Source: Afipia sp. P52-10
GTDB lineage: Bacteria; Pseudomonadota; Alphaproteobacteria; Rhizobiales; Xanthobacteraceae
Reading direction: 5' to 3'
Length of the DNA: 38,486 nucleotides
Assembly: GCF_000516555.1 (NCBI RefSeq)
Contig: NZ_AZSJ01000003.1
Coordinates: forward strand, 1,623,096 to 1,661,581
The notes under the pieces were generated by a model. The model ran no database searches, was not told the DNA's origin, and was given only the letters and a program-made list of their open reading frames with translations. Position 1 is the first letter of the stretch, and each line of letters starts with the position of its first letter. Shown here in pieces: positions 15,887 to 27,000 of the stretch. A program made the translations under genes and the position numbers.

Positions 15887-18800
15887 AGGTCGTCCCCGTC
15901 CGCTTCGGTCACCCGAGCTCGCCAAGCCGGATCATTCGTCGAGCGTGCGTCTTCCATCACCAATCTCACTCCGGGCTCGACCTCACGCATCGACATCGGG
16001 ACGGTCCAGTCGGTCCAAGGCTTGACACCTGGTGCTTCGAGCAGCGGATAAGCAGTCGGACCCGCACCATATTTCTGATAGACGAGCGTGCGGCCACCGA
16101 CACCAGCTTCATTGGCCCATTCGTCTGCGCGGCTCTTCAACTCCGCCTCGGTCAATGCTTTCTTGCCCGAGTCTTCCGTGACCTCCCACGTCCGGGCGGC
16201 GACGGCTCGAATGGTTTCCAGCATCTCGCTGCGGCTCGGGCTGTTCATTGCACCAGCACCGGTGTTCGGGGCGAACGGGTCGTAGGAGTGGCGCATGATC
16301 GAGAGCATTGCGCCGGTGAGTCCGCGGTCCAGCGCTCGGGGTGAGAATGGTGTGACCGACTGCGCCTCGACGTGCTGATAAAAGGTCGCGTGATAATGTT
16401 CGAACGTCTCGTAATGCGAGAGATCACGCGGCCGCGCCCACGTGAGTACGGTGGCGACCAGGCCGGGGGGCGTGCGGCCCACGCGGCTGGTAGCTTGGAT
16501 ATATTCGGCCGTGCCCTTTGGCTGGCCGTTGACGACCATGACGCCTAGCCGGTTCACGTCGACGCCGACCGAAAGCATGTTCGTCGCCAGGACGACATCG
16601 ATCGGGCGAGGATCTCCCGGATTCCTGCTCGAAGCCCATTTGCCTGTGGCCGGATCGAATGTCCCGTCGAAGGGCACTTCGAGCTGATCGAGGTAGCGCG
16701 GGATATCGTGGCTGGAGACGCGCGACGTCAACTCACGGACATCGTCGACCCGGCGTTGCGACAAGCCCGGTCGATCGACGAGGCTCATGCTCACGCGGAA
16801 GGAACGCGTCTGGACGTCGTCTTCTGCGAGGCGTTTCATTCCGCCGAGTTCACGCAGCGAGTTGAAGTAGCCGACGAGGGTCATATACGGATCGGCGACT
16901 GGGCCGAACCGGTCGAAGAGAGCTTGGGCCGCGGTGAGGAAGGCCGTGTACGTTCTGATCAGAACGGCGGGGCGAGAGCTGCCGGGCGCACATATTCCCA
17001 TGTACCGCCTGCCGGGCTTTTCTTCGATGGGCCGCTGAACGGAGAAGAAGTTGTCTTCGACATCGAGGCCGGAAGGTGGGAACACAGAAATTCGCCGCAT
17101 GAAGACGTTGCGCACCTGGTCCTCGGCGCGCCGCACCGTTGCAGTGGAAGCAACGACTTTTGGCCGGACCTTGGTCTCACCAAGCGGCCAACTGCTCAGC
17201 TCATCGACGGCGCTCTCATAGAGGCCGACCATCGTGCCGAGCGGGCCGCTGATGAGGTGGAACTCGTCCTGAATGATGAGGTCGGGAGGCCGGATGGCCC
17301 GTACCGGCTTCACCTTCGCGGCAGGATGTGCGCCGCGAGCGCGGTGGCCCGTACCGCAGTCGTGGCCCGGCCAAAGCAAACCGTGGCGTTCGCACTCCTG
17401 ATCTACTCGGCCGAAGAGATTTCGGACCTCGGGCCGCCATGCCATCATGGCGAACTTGTCGACGGTCGCTATCATCATTGTCGGAGGGCGGTGATAGATC
17501 TCCTCGTCCACGACCTTTACCGGAAGGCCGGGATGAGCTTGGCCGTTCGAGCGCGCTTTGGAGAAATCGCAACGGCCGAGCTTGTCACCGCAGTGGATGA
17601 GCGTCCTGCCGACGATCCTGTCTACCTCAATGTCACGGCCCGGAGAAATTTCGGAACCGCACCACGGGCAACTCGTCAACTGGGCGGGTGAGGCGATGCC
17701 CGATCTGTTCCGATCACCATTGCGCAAAGCTTCGATCGCCTGATGCGCATCCTCGGTCCTGCCGGGCGTGACTCGGTTGCCGACCCATAGCCCGAGCGAG
17801 AAGGGCTCCCTACCCCAGATCTTCTCGTCGGCGCGGCGGATCACCTCCATCGCGCAGAGTAGGGCAGTCGCTCGCTGGAACTGCTGCAATGTCAGAAGAC
17901 GCAGTGTGTATCTCATGATCACGGCGAGCCCGCGGGATGCGTCGAGCTCTCCGAGATCATTTTTCAAGCGGCGCATTGCCATGGCGAACGCCGCCACCCC
18001 GAGATAGGCCTCGGTCTTGCCGCCGCCCGTCGGGAACCACAGCAGATCGGCGAACGCTTCTACCGGTTTCGTGCGGTCCGGGTGGGCTGGATCGGCCAGC
18101 GATGGTACCGACAACAACAGAAACGCCAACTGGAATGGCCGCCATGACCTATTCTTTGGAATATCCAGTGTCGTGACGTCGACTTCCTCGTTCCGTCGCC
18201 GCTTGAGGGCATAGAGGCTGCGCACCCGTTGCAGAGCCATCGACTGGTTGGCGAAGCGAAATGCTCTCAATGCGCTGTCATCAGAAAAGAGGGTGCCCAT
18301 ACCCTCGCGAAGACGGCGCAAGGTCTCCTCGCATCGTGCGATCGCGTCTCGGCCGGAATCGTCGAAGCCGGTGATTTCAGTCTCCAGCCGCTTCCGCTGC
18401 TCTTCGATCCAGAGCGCGTAGTCGTCGATCAAGCATGAGAGCGCTTCGCGCAGCTCGTCCGATTCCATTTCCGCCAGGCGCGACATGTCGAGCCAGCCTT
18501 GATCGACCATCCGGCGCATGGCCGGGCGGTCCTTCGGATCGAGGCCCGGCGTTTCCGTCACCGCGACCTCATAGCGCGGGATGATCTCGGTCCGAATGTG
18601 ATGTGCCTTGGCAACGTCATCGGGCGTTGTCGCGGCATGAACCGACACGCCGTGCCCGACCGCGAACTCGAGACGATCGCGGTAAATCAGAGCTAGCCGG
18701 TCGCGCTCGGGGTCATCGACGATGATCTCGCTGCTCGAACGTCGCCGGAAGACCGACTTATCCTGGGCACCCTCGGGAGCGGTGACGGCGATCTCCGGTT

Positions 18801-19872
18801 GGAAGAGCCAGGCCCGGTCCTTGTTGTCTTCCGGCTCCAACTGCCCGTTCACGAGGAACAGGGTGACGAGCCGTTCCCCTTTGCTGTTGGTCCGCACGGT
18901 GCCTTGGAGGCGAACGTCGGGCTGCTCCCGATCCGGTGTGGAGGGCCTTATCTGCCCGTCTGTGAGCGGCAACGAGACGACACCGCCGCACGGAATTCGC
19001 TTCCACACCTTGACCTTGGTTTCTTCCTCCTTGCCGGTCTCCCGATTTTTGCGGACCTTTACGACATCATGCTCATCGTTGGGCACGCGCTCATAGCGTC
19101 CCCATCGGGCCTCGACGGCGAGCGAGTTCACATCGGGCGCAACACAGAACGTCAGACCCATGCTCGACGGTACGAGGGATTGGTTGTTCGTGGTGTCGAT
19201 CTCGTCGAGAGCGTCGTCTTCTGGTTCGACACGCCCCGATGCGCTTGCGAATTCGGCACCAGGCTCGTGGATCGGCGCCGTTCGTTCGTCCTCGAGATCG
19301 CCAATTTCATCCGCTGCGGCAGCGGGTTCGACGCGGGGCGCTTCATCCTCATCGGGCCGACGTGGTGCGAGCTTACCGACCAGGTAGCGGTCTCGGACGC
19401 TCATATCCTTGATGAGCTCGTGCGGCCCGCCGGCCGGGCCGAGCAGATCGTCACGCACGGCCAGCTCGAGAAGATCCCGGACGTAGACGACGTCTTCGAT
19501 CAGCGGCAGCGCCCCCGGCTTTGCGACGCCGAGCAGCGGCAGGACGCGAAGGAAATCGTCCCATAGCAGTCGCGCGGCCGGTCCCGTCGGGGCGGTCAGG
19601 CCGAGGTCCACGAGGGGCACCGACGGGCCTATGGCGTGCCAATGGTCGAAATGGATCGTGGCGCCGTCGAGGTCCGAGCGGATGCGAAGGATACGACCCA
19701 CCTCGGAGACGTTGCCGCCATCGTCCAGAACGACGGCCCAGTGGCCCTCCTCGATTGCACCGTGAGCGGTCGACCCGACGCCGATACGCACGGAATAACG
19801 GGGCGCGCTGGACGTCCTCTTGACGATCCAGGCGCTGACGGATGGCTCGGTGGTCGTGGTCAGATCGGCCAT
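15883..19872 (-). CDS. drmA: DrmA, superfamily 2 helicase of DISARM
   Basis: A protein of 1329 residues. Walker A FPTGGGKTEAY lies near 613-623, and Walker B QDEFH near 869-873. A zinc-like CPWCG with later cysteines lies near 736-772. The helicase C-terminal motifs LATNMLSVGVDV and QATSRVGR come later. The N-terminal about 590 residues are the extended region usual for DrmA. Within DISARM it is the DNA-binding motor that pairs with DrmB. The start is ATG 19872, 2 nt after the drmMI stop, with a G-rich ribosome site (GGGGGG) about 8 nt upstream; TTG 19878 is possible. The stop overlaps drmB. Confidence 0.93.
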   Translation of the reverse strand: MADLTTTTEPSVSAWIVKRTSSAPRYSVRIGVGSTAHGAIEEGHWAVVLDDGGNVSEVGRILRIRSDLDGATIHFDHWHAIGPSVPLVDLGLTAPTGPAARLLWDDFLRVLPLLGVAKPGALPLIEDVVYVRDLLELAVRDDLLGPAGGPHELIKDMSVRDRYLVGKLAPRRPDEDEAPRVEPAAAADEIGDLEDERTAPIHEPGAEFASASGRVEPEDDALDEIDTTNNQSLVPSSMGLTFCVAPDVNSLAVEARWGRYERVPNDEHDVVKVRKNRETGKEEETKVKVWKRIPCGGVVSLPLTDGQIRPSTPDREQPDVRLQGTVRTNSKGERLVTLFLVNGQLEPEDNKDRAWLFQPEIAVTAPEGAQDKSVFRRRSSSEIIVDDPERDRLALIYRDRLEFAVGHGVSVHAATTPDDVAKAHHIRTEIIPRYEVAVTETPGLDPKDRPAMRRMVDQGWLDMSRLAEMESDELREALSCLIDDYALWIEEQRKRLETEITGFDDSGRDAIARCEETLRRLREGMGTLFSDDSALRAFRFANQSMALQRVRSLYALKRRRNEEVDVTTLDIPKNRSWRPFQLAFLLLSVPSLADPAHPDRTKPVEAFADLLWFPTGGGKTEAYLGVAAFAMAMRRLKNDLGELDASRGLAVIMRYTLRLLTLQQFQRATALLCAMEVIRRADEKIWGREPFSLGLWVGNRVTPGRTEDAHQAIEALRNGDRNRSGIASPAQLTSCPWCGSEISPGRDIEVDRIVGRTLIHCGDKLGRCDFSKARSNGQAHPGLPVKVVDEEIYHRPPTMMIATVDKFAMMAWRPEVRNLFGRVDQECERHGLLWPGHDCGTGHRARGAHPAAKVKPVRAIRPPDLIIQDEFHLISGPLGTMVGLYESAVDELSSWPLGETKVRPKVVASTATVRRAEDQVRNVFMRRISVFPPSGLDVEDNFFSVQRPIEEKPGRRYMGICAPGSSRPAVLIRTYTAFLTAAQALFDRFGPVADPYMTLVGYFNSLRELGGMKRLAEDDVQTRSFRVSMSLVDRPGLSQRRVDDVRELTSRVSSHDIPRYLDQLEVPFDGTFDPATGKWASSRNPGDPRPIDVVLATNMLSVGVDVNRLGVMVVNGQPKGTAEYIQATSRVGRTPPGLVATVLTWARPRDLSHYETFEHYHATFYQHVEAQSVTPFSPRALDRGLTGAMLSIMRHSYDPFAPNTGAGAMNSPSRSEMLETIRAVAARTWEVTEDSGKKALTEAELKSRADEWANEAGVGGRTLVYQKYGAGPTAYPLLEAPGVKPWTDWTVPMSMREVEPGVRLVMEDARSTNDPAWRARVTEADGDDL

Positions 19873-19874
19873 GG

Positions 19875-22800
19875 TCAATCGCCCCCCTCAATGGTCACCG
19901 GAAGAATATCTTCGAGGTCGAGCGTCGGTTCGGACGCAGAAGCAGCGCGTGATCTGCGCCCACGCGCCTTGCCGGAGCCAGCCGTCTCGCTATGCAGGCC
20001 TTGATCGACCTCTTCTTGGTAACGCTGCCGATTCAGCTCGGCCAAGCGACGCAGAACTTCTAGACGCGCCGGCTCTGAGATCGTGAACCGGATACGATCA
20101 TTCTCGGGCAGGTAGGGCACCTCATGGAAACCGTGACCGAGATCAAGGTCGCCCCATTCGAAGGCGGCCGCGAGCGCATGGTCGATCTCCCGCTGTATCT
20201 CACGAAGTCGGTTGGTTTCCTTGGAACTGTCGGCTTCTGAGTGCACTCGGCCATACAGCTTCGTGAGGCCAATGCCGTCGGCGGTCATGACCTCGCGACG
20301 AGCCCGATCAAGTTCGTTACCCAGCGCTTCCAGCGAATTCGAAAGGGAGGAAGTCGGGAAAGGAAACGGCTCCAAAGCGTCTGTAGGCGAGTAACGCAGA
20401 TCGTTCTTTAGTCGCGACGAGTGTTGCCAAGCGAAAGCCGCGTGAATGCTGCTTTGAACGGAAGCGAAATCCCCCCATTTCTCGCTTGCGAATATGACGG
20501 TCGCATCAGAATAGACGAATTCTGGAGAAACAAAACTGAACGCTAACGTTTTGCTTACACGCGTCACAGCCAAAACACGGCTCATTGGACGCTTGCTCTC
20601 ACGCCATCCCGTGGGATGCCGTTCAAAGTGATGCCCACGCCCAATAGCGTGGTATAGCTCGGAGCGTGGTCGCCAGTGCAGCCACCATATTGACATTATA
20701 TCTCGGTACGATTTTTCTCTGCTCTTCTTAAGGCGTTCTGGATAGACGTGATCTTGTAGCCATTGGAACGGCATCACATATTGCCGTGCTCTCTCTTCCG
20801 ACCAATCCCAAAAATTTATGACGTAGCGAGACGGCTTTTGCTCGGGGTCAGAGTTAAGTTCCTGACCATTGAGATAGGGAAAGATTACATCCGCATTTTT
20901 GGGATCTGCATCTAACATGCGTTGGGCGTCGTCGGCCGTCAGGACGAATCCCATGCCGTTGACGAATGAACCAATGAACGCAAGTCCACTGTTCTGATGC
21001 AGCTTGGTTGGGCTCCACTCCTCACCTTCGGTCAAATAGGCGGAGATATAATCGACCTCCCTTCCGGTCAGGTGGCAAGGAGCTCTCCATGTACCTCGGT
21101 GCACGTGGACCCGGCTGGTTATGACTGCCGCTTTTCCGGGCCATGCTTCATTTGGGTATGCGCCGTATATGACAGCGCCGTCCCGCAACATCCATTCTAA
21201 CCCGCTTTGCCGAGTGTCTCCTTCGGCTACCGAATTAGTCGCAAGAAGACCGAAGCCACCACCTTCGCGCAAATGGCTCCATGTGCGTCTGAAAAAATGA
21301 ACAACGAGGTCGGCATTCCTGCTACTTCCAGAATGAGCGCGAACCAGCCACTCGCCGTAGGCTGTCCCGGCAACAGTGCTGATGCGTTTGCCGCCGACAA
21401 ATGGCGGATTCCCAACGAAAGCGTCGAAGCCACCGTTCTCGCGCAGAAATACTTCGGGGAACTCGAGTGGCCAGTGGAATGGCCGTCGTACCGTCCCATC
21501 TGGGGAATCTTTGGCCAGGTCGCTAGATGCATCGCGCTTGAGCTTATCCTTCGCTTGGCTGTCGCCGCTCGCGGCGGCATCGGCGAATGCGGCCAATGTC
21601 TCGATTCTTGCGGTTCGATCGCCAGCCCGATCCTCGGCCAGAACGATGCCAACAAACGTATCGGCGATGAGATTCGGCAACGCCAGTTCGCCGCGCGATT
21701 GCGCATCGAGTGCCGCCATCGCTTCGACATCCTTTATGTCGCGAATTGGGATCTCCCGCAGACGCGCGCGAAGTGCGAGCGCCTTGTCGACCGCTGACCG
21801 GATGGTCCGACCGAACAACCGTAGCTGAGCCTTTCCCTTCGGGTTCATGTCGAGCTCGACGAGCTGACCGAGATCGTGAATACCGAGAAGGCTGTCGCCG
21901 CTGCGGAGATTGTGGTCGAGGAAACCAAAAGGCCGCCCCTTGGACATGGTGGTCAGCCAGAGCGAGAGCTTCGCCAATTCGACGGCGAGCGGGTTCCGAT
22001 CCACACCATAAAGGCATCGCTCGGCGATGAGACGCCGCGCGAGGATCGCACGCTCTTCGGCATCCTGCGACAGGGGCTCGAAACCCGCGCCATCGCCTTC
22101 ATTGAGAAGGCGGCCTTCGCTGTCGATCCGCGTGCCGCTTGCCTCGGTCACCGACCAGGCCTCGATCAGCCGATCGGAGAGCCAGCGGCACGCCTGGACA
22201 AGGAAGGCGCCCGATCCCATGGCGGGATCGCAGATCTTGAGATCTAGCAATTCCTCAGCGCTCTTCAACTCCCAGTCCTCGGACACCTTGCCCTCGGCGG
22301 GCCCACGATAGGCGACCGGCGTGAGGGTCTCCTCGACGATCTTCTCGGTCAGGCTCCTTGGCGTGTAATGCGTGCCGCTCTCGCGCCGATCCGCGCCGAG
22401 CACGACGACGAAGGCGCCTTTGTGGTGCACGAGCGGATAGCCCCAAGGATCCGTCCGCAAGAGGGGGGCGTAGGGCAGAATGCGATCGCGCAGACCGATG
22501 TCACCGCGGCAAACGGTGAGGAGTCGCGCGGCGAGACGATCATCGGCTGCCCGCTCAAGGGCGTTGCGAATGGCGGACTCCGAGCGTTCGCTGCGTTCCT
22601 TCAACAGTTCGGCGACCCTCGACGTGCCATCCAGACGCGCCGACTCAATCTCGCCGAGCGTCACACGTGGGCTCTTGGCCTTCGCGCCGCTGTCGAGTTC
22701 CAGGGTCACATCGTCGACGCGTTTCACCGTCCGTTCGAGGAGACCCTCGTACACGTGGCCGATCTGCTCCACGTCGAGTGCGCGATAGGACAGCGTGCGG

Positions 22801-24002
22801 CCTTCGAAGGTCTGGATCGCTTCCAGCAGGAGCAGAACGGTGCGGTCGTCGATCGGCAACGGTTCCGCAGGATCACTGCGCCAGTTCGTTCCCTTCTTGC
22901 GCCCTTCGAGGAAAGGATAGCGGTCGGGATCGAACAGCGAGCCACCGAGTGCCGGAAGGCGCAGCGTCGGATGGTCGATGCCGCCATAGACGCCACGAAA
23001 CAGGGCAAGCAACCGCGACCAACCAGACCGGCGACGCTCAAGGATTTCTTCGGAATCCGCACGCAGCTGCATCCGCAGGCTGGAGATGGCGTAGAAAGAG
23101 TCGTAGCGCGGATCGCCGAGGAGCAGCAGGGCGCGTTCCTCGGCTGCCAGCAGGAAGACGAGCCGCATCATGACCGTCAGGCCAGCCTCGTAGAGTTCTT
23201 GCGGATCGACATCGCGCAGAAGTTCGCGGTTGCGGTCCTGGTCGGCACGATCCAGAGCTTGAACGAGTACTTCGACCGCGCGCCGGACCTGCTCGCCCAG
23301 CGCTTCGGTCACATCGTCCTGGTGCTTGAGGGACCGCTCATAGAGCGCTGGCAGCTTTCCCTCGTCTGGCCCGAAGAAGCGGCGGATGCCCAGCAGGCTG
23401 ACGAAGGCGCGCAGGGTTTCCGGCTCCTGGCCCCACAAGCGGGCATACCAGCTCGCAAAGCTGGCTACGCTGCCAATGGGGGCGTGTGCGAGCATCCAGC
23501 GTTCGCCGTTGGTTACGATGCCAGTTGGGCAGCCGGTTGCCCGGAGCAGTGACACCATCCGATCGGCTGGTGTCGTAGCAAGGCCATCGAAGCGGCGCGT
23601 CGCGTCCAGATCAGTGTCGGGCTCATATACGTGGATGAGCAGGAGTGGCTCGTCCCCTTGCGTCGGGTTGACCACCGCCAGATCGGGCGCGACCGTCACG
23701 CCGTGCTCGGGCATCAAGACCTCAAAGCGATCCGGCATGGCCGAGTTGCGTCGTAATACCTCGGCATCCATTTCGAGTGCGCCGACCAGGACTTCGTCGA
23801 TCCACGCCGCATGCAGCGCCGCCAAATCGAGGTCGTCCATGTCTACGGCGTCGCGCCATTCCTCATACGTTCGGCGCAGGCGCTGCGGGCGACCCGAAGG
23901 CAGGGCTTCGAGGCCTTGCGGGAAGACGTCCCTTAGTACCGGCACCGCCAGGAACGGCCCCGATACTTCAATGAGGTTCAGCCACTCGTGATCGTTACTC
24001 AT
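19875..24002 (-). CDS. drmMI: DrmMI, adenine-specific DNA methyltransferase of class 1 DISARM
   Basis: A protein of 1375 residues. GTHYTP at 543-548 and SAM motif I DPAMGSGAF at 592-600 are followed by LEFPEVF at 846-852 and the catalytic NPPF at 865-868, giving the order of gamma-class N6-adenine methyltransferases (Eco57I/PglX-like). The N-terminal about 500 residues precede the catalytic domain, as in related phage-exclusion methylases. Methylation should mark self DNA. The start ATG 24002 overlaps the drmD stop (ATGA), with GGAG about 9 nt upstream. The stretch around residues 885-1220 (20340-21350) is visibly AT-richer than its flanks and covers the expected target-recognition part, suggesting recombination of specificity. 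Confidence 0.9.
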   Translation of the reverse strand: MSNDHEWLNLIEVSGPFLAVPVLRDVFPQGLEALPSGRPQRLRRTYEEWRDAVDMDDLDLAALHAAWIDEVLVGALEMDAEVLRRNSAMPDRFEVLMPEHGVTVAPDLAVVNPTQGDEPLLLIHVYEPDTDLDATRRFDGLATTPADRMVSLLRATGCPTGIVTNGERWMLAHAPIGSVASFASWYARLWGQEPETLRAFVSLLGIRRFFGPDEGKLPALYERSLKHQDDVTEALGEQVRRAVEVLVQALDRADQDRNRELLRDVDPQELYEAGLTVMMRLVFLLAAEERALLLLGDPRYDSFYAISSLRMQLRADSEEILERRRSGWSRLLALFRGVYGGIDHPTLRLPALGGSLFDPDRYPFLEGRKKGTNWRSDPAEPLPIDDRTVLLLLEAIQTFEGRTLSYRALDVEQIGHVYEGLLERTVKRVDDVTLELDSGAKAKSPRVTLGEIESARLDGTSRVAELLKERSERSESAIRNALERAADDRLAARLLTVCRGDIGLRDRILPYAPLLRTDPWGYPLVHHKGAFVVVLGADRRESGTHYTPRSLTEKIVEETLTPVAYRGPAEGKVSEDWELKSAEELLDLKICDPAMGSGAFLVQACRWLSDRLIEAWSVTEASGTRIDSEGRLLNEGDGAGFEPLSQDAEERAILARRLIAERCLYGVDRNPLAVELAKLSLWLTTMSKGRPFGFLDHNLRSGDSLLGIHDLGQLVELDMNPKGKAQLRLFGRTIRSAVDKALALRARLREIPIRDIKDVEAMAALDAQSRGELALPNLIADTFVGIVLAEDRAGDRTARIETLAAFADAAASGDSQAKDKLKRDASSDLAKDSPDGTVRRPFHWPLEFPEVFLRENGGFDAFVGNPPFVGGKRISTVAGTAYGEWLVRAHSGSSRNADLVVHFFRRTWSHLREGGGFGLLATNSVAEGDTRQSGLEWMLRDGAVIYGAYPNEAWPGKAAVITSRVHVHRGTWRAPCHLTGREVDYISAYLTEGEEWSPTKLHQNSGLAFIGSFVNGMGFVLTADDAQRMLDADPKNADVIFPYLNGQELNSDPEQKPSRYVINFWDWSEERARQYVMPFQWLQDHVYPERLKKSREKSYRDIMSIWWLHWRPRSELYHAIGRGHHFERHPTGWRESKRPMSRVLAVTRVSKTLAFSFVSPEFVYSDATVIFASEKWGDFASVQSSIHAAFAWQHSSRLKNDLRYSPTDALEPFPFPTSSLSNSLEALGNELDRARREVMTADGIGLTKLYGRVHSEADSSKETNRLREIQREIDHALAAAFEWGDLDLGHGFHEVPYLPENDRIRFTISEPARLEVLRRLAELNRQRYQEEVDQGLHSETAGSGKARGRRSRAASASEPTLDLEDILPVTIEGGD

Positions 24003-27000
24003 CCGCGCTTCTCCGACGCGAGAGAGTTCGGGACCAGCAGGACCACGGCTACGGGAAACGTGTGGTCGATGGCGTTCGAGTGCCTTTGTTCGATTGCGCG
24101 CACTTCTTGCTCTCGTTCCTGCGGGATTCGTGCCAGGCGCGCCTCTAGTGCTGCGCGGTCGCGTCTCAGCTGAGTGCGCTCATCCTCAGAGAAGAGGGAG
24201 AGCTGCTGCGGTTGCTGCTCCGCAGCGAGTTCGGTCCTGAGCGCCCGCTCTAGATCATCGAGTACTTGGCGGATGTCCTCGGCCTCCTTACGCTTCCGCG
24301 CGTCGATCGTGTTGGCGAGGAAACGCAGCCTGTCCTTTGATCGTGCTTCGATCGCCGCCAATACGGCGTCACGCTGTTTGTCGAACCGGGTTCGCAACGC
24401 GTCGAAGAGCGAATCTGAAAGCGTCGCCGGTTGCGAGTCGTCAAGCCAGCGGCGCACCTCTGTGACCCTATCCTCACGCCGAAACCCGGCATCGCGCAGA
24501 TATCCGCCCGCCTCGGTGAGTTCCTCGTGCAGCCGGTGATGGTTCCCTCCGGTCACCACGAGCCGCGACATGACGACCACGGCCGGTCCCTCAATGCGAC
24601 CGTCGGGCAGTGAGCGAACGGTTACGCGGTGGAGCCTTTTTACATCGTCCCGCGCCCAGATTTCCGCGCGCAGGAGACGGAGGCTCATCTGAACCAGACG
24701 GTGATTGAGGTGGACGAGAACGACGTCGTCACGACTTTTGGCGACATCGTGGTCGAAGGTTATGGGGCGGACCCGCTGGGAATAGGGGTGTTCGAGCCCT
24801 TCCAGACAGCGAGACCACGATCCTGACAATGGCGGCAGGCGAAAGATCGTCCCGTCTGGCGCTCCGGTAAGGGTGACGGGTTCCAGGTCGGGTTTGTCCG
24901 CGAGGCGAAGTGCGGTGCGGACGGCCCGTTCGATGTGGTCGGGCAACAGGCTTTGCTCTTGTCTGGTCTCGGTCAGACGTTCGTGGAGCCTGGAGACGCG
25001 GTCACGGAGGTCGCGTTCGGCCTTCACGAAACGCCGGGATTTCTCCATTCGGGCTTCGGCCAGACGGGTGTCGAGGTTGCGGCGGCGGCCCTCAAGGAGA
25101 TCCGGCAACTGAGGCGCGATGACCGGGTTTACGCTGCCCATGTCGGCCCGCATCGCCTCCAGCTTGCGGAGCGCCCGCAGGATATCGTCACCGTGACCGC
25201 CCTCGGCATCCACTGGGTGCCAGATGACGACCTCGCTGGAGCGTTGGCCGTGCCGGTCGATACGGCCGTTCCGTTGCTCCATGACGTTCGGGTTGTAGGG
25301 AATCTCCAAGTGAATCATCAGGTGGCAGTGGTTCTGGAGATCAATGCCCTCCGATGCGGCGTCTGTCGCCAGCAGGATTCTCACGGGGGACTCGGAAGGG
25401 CTGGCTTGGAACGCCGCCTTGACCGTTTCGCGCTCCTTCGGATCCATGCCGCCGTAGATCAAAGCCAAGCGCTCACCGCCGAGATCCTGTGCGGCGAGGA
25501 TTTCATGCATCCATTGCTGGGTGGTCCGGTACTCGGTGAACAGGATCACCCGCTCATTCGTCCACTGATCGCCGTTCTTGAGGTGTGTGGCCAGCCACTC
25601 CAGCACGGCGCGAGCCTTCGCGTCTGTTCTGTGCGCCGCCTGCTGTGCCCAAGAACGCAATTGGCCGAGCATCCGCCGTTCCTCGTCGGTTGGTGGCCGC
25701 ACGTGCTTGCCGGCTTCTTCGATCGCTTCCGCTTCGGCCGCTTCGCGCTGAGCATCGTCCGCGTAGTCCTCTTCCGTCTTCGCGATGGCTCGACGAAGGA
25801 TGCGATCATCCAGTTTCTTCCGGTTGCGCTCGCCGGAGGCCCGATCCTCGATGGTCGCGATGTGCCGTTCGAGGGTGGCTGCGAAGGCTGCCGGGGATGA
25901 CGATAGGCGTTTGCGGAGCAATTGGTGGACGAAGTGGTCGACGGCGCGCCCACCGTCCGATCCCCCTTCGCGGCTGGCTATATATGCATCGAGGAGGAGT
26001 CGGACCTTCCTCTCGTCATCCGCATACTCGATCGGAAGAGCTTCGAGACGCCGCTCGGGATAGATGCGGTTGCCCTTCGCATCGACGAGATCGCTTTTCA
26101 GACGTCGCACCATGACCCGGGCGAGCTGAGGCTCACTCGGCATGACATTTCTCGCGAACCGCTGGTCGTCGAGGAGCTCGAGCAACGCCGTGAACGACTC
26201 CGTATAGCCGTCGTGTGGCGTCGCCGTGAGAAATAGCTTGTGCTGGAAATGGGGCGCGACCAGACGCACCAGTCGTGTCCTGAGGCTTTCGACGGCGTAA
26301 CGCCCGACGGTCGGCGCGACGTTGTGCGCCTCATCGATTATTAGCAGATCGAACTTGCGGGGATGGCTGACGTGCGGCGGCAGCGCGTCGCGCAGGAGGC
26401 GCAGCCCTTCGCCCTGCTTGGCCCAGTCCATCGAAGTTATGAGACGAGGAAACGATGTCCACGGATTGGCGTGCAGTCCTCGCTCGCGGCGCAGACGCTT
26501 CACGTATTCGGTATCGACGATCCGAAACTCGAGCCCGAATTTCTCCTGCATCTCGATGCGCCACTTCTCCTGCAAAGAGGCCGGGCAGAGCACCAGGACG
26601 GTACGGGCGCGGTGTCGAAGAAGCATTTCTTGAACGACGAGGCCAGCCTCGATGGTCTTGCCCAAGCCGACGTCATCCGCGATCAGCAAGCTAGTACGAG
26701 CCATGTCGATGGCGCGCACAAGAGGATCGAGCTGGAAATCCTCGATGCTGACGCCACTGCGGAAAGGTGCCTGCAGATAGCCACGGTCGGCGTTAGTAGC
26801 GGCACCCCAACGAACGGCATCAAGAAAGGCTTGCAGCGTCGCTGGATCGTCCAAGCCCGTGACTCGAGGCAGTCCGGCGCGCTCAATGACGTGAGCGCCC
26901 GGTTCGAGTTCCCACAGAACCTCAATTTCCTCTCCGAGTGCGTCCTCATCGATCGATGCAAGACGGACGAGGTGTCGCTTGGGGAGACCTGGCGCAACGG

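Noticed and set aside
22368-23552. Plus-strand open frame of 394 codons
   Set aside because: Antisense to drmMI, whose motifs are unambiguous.
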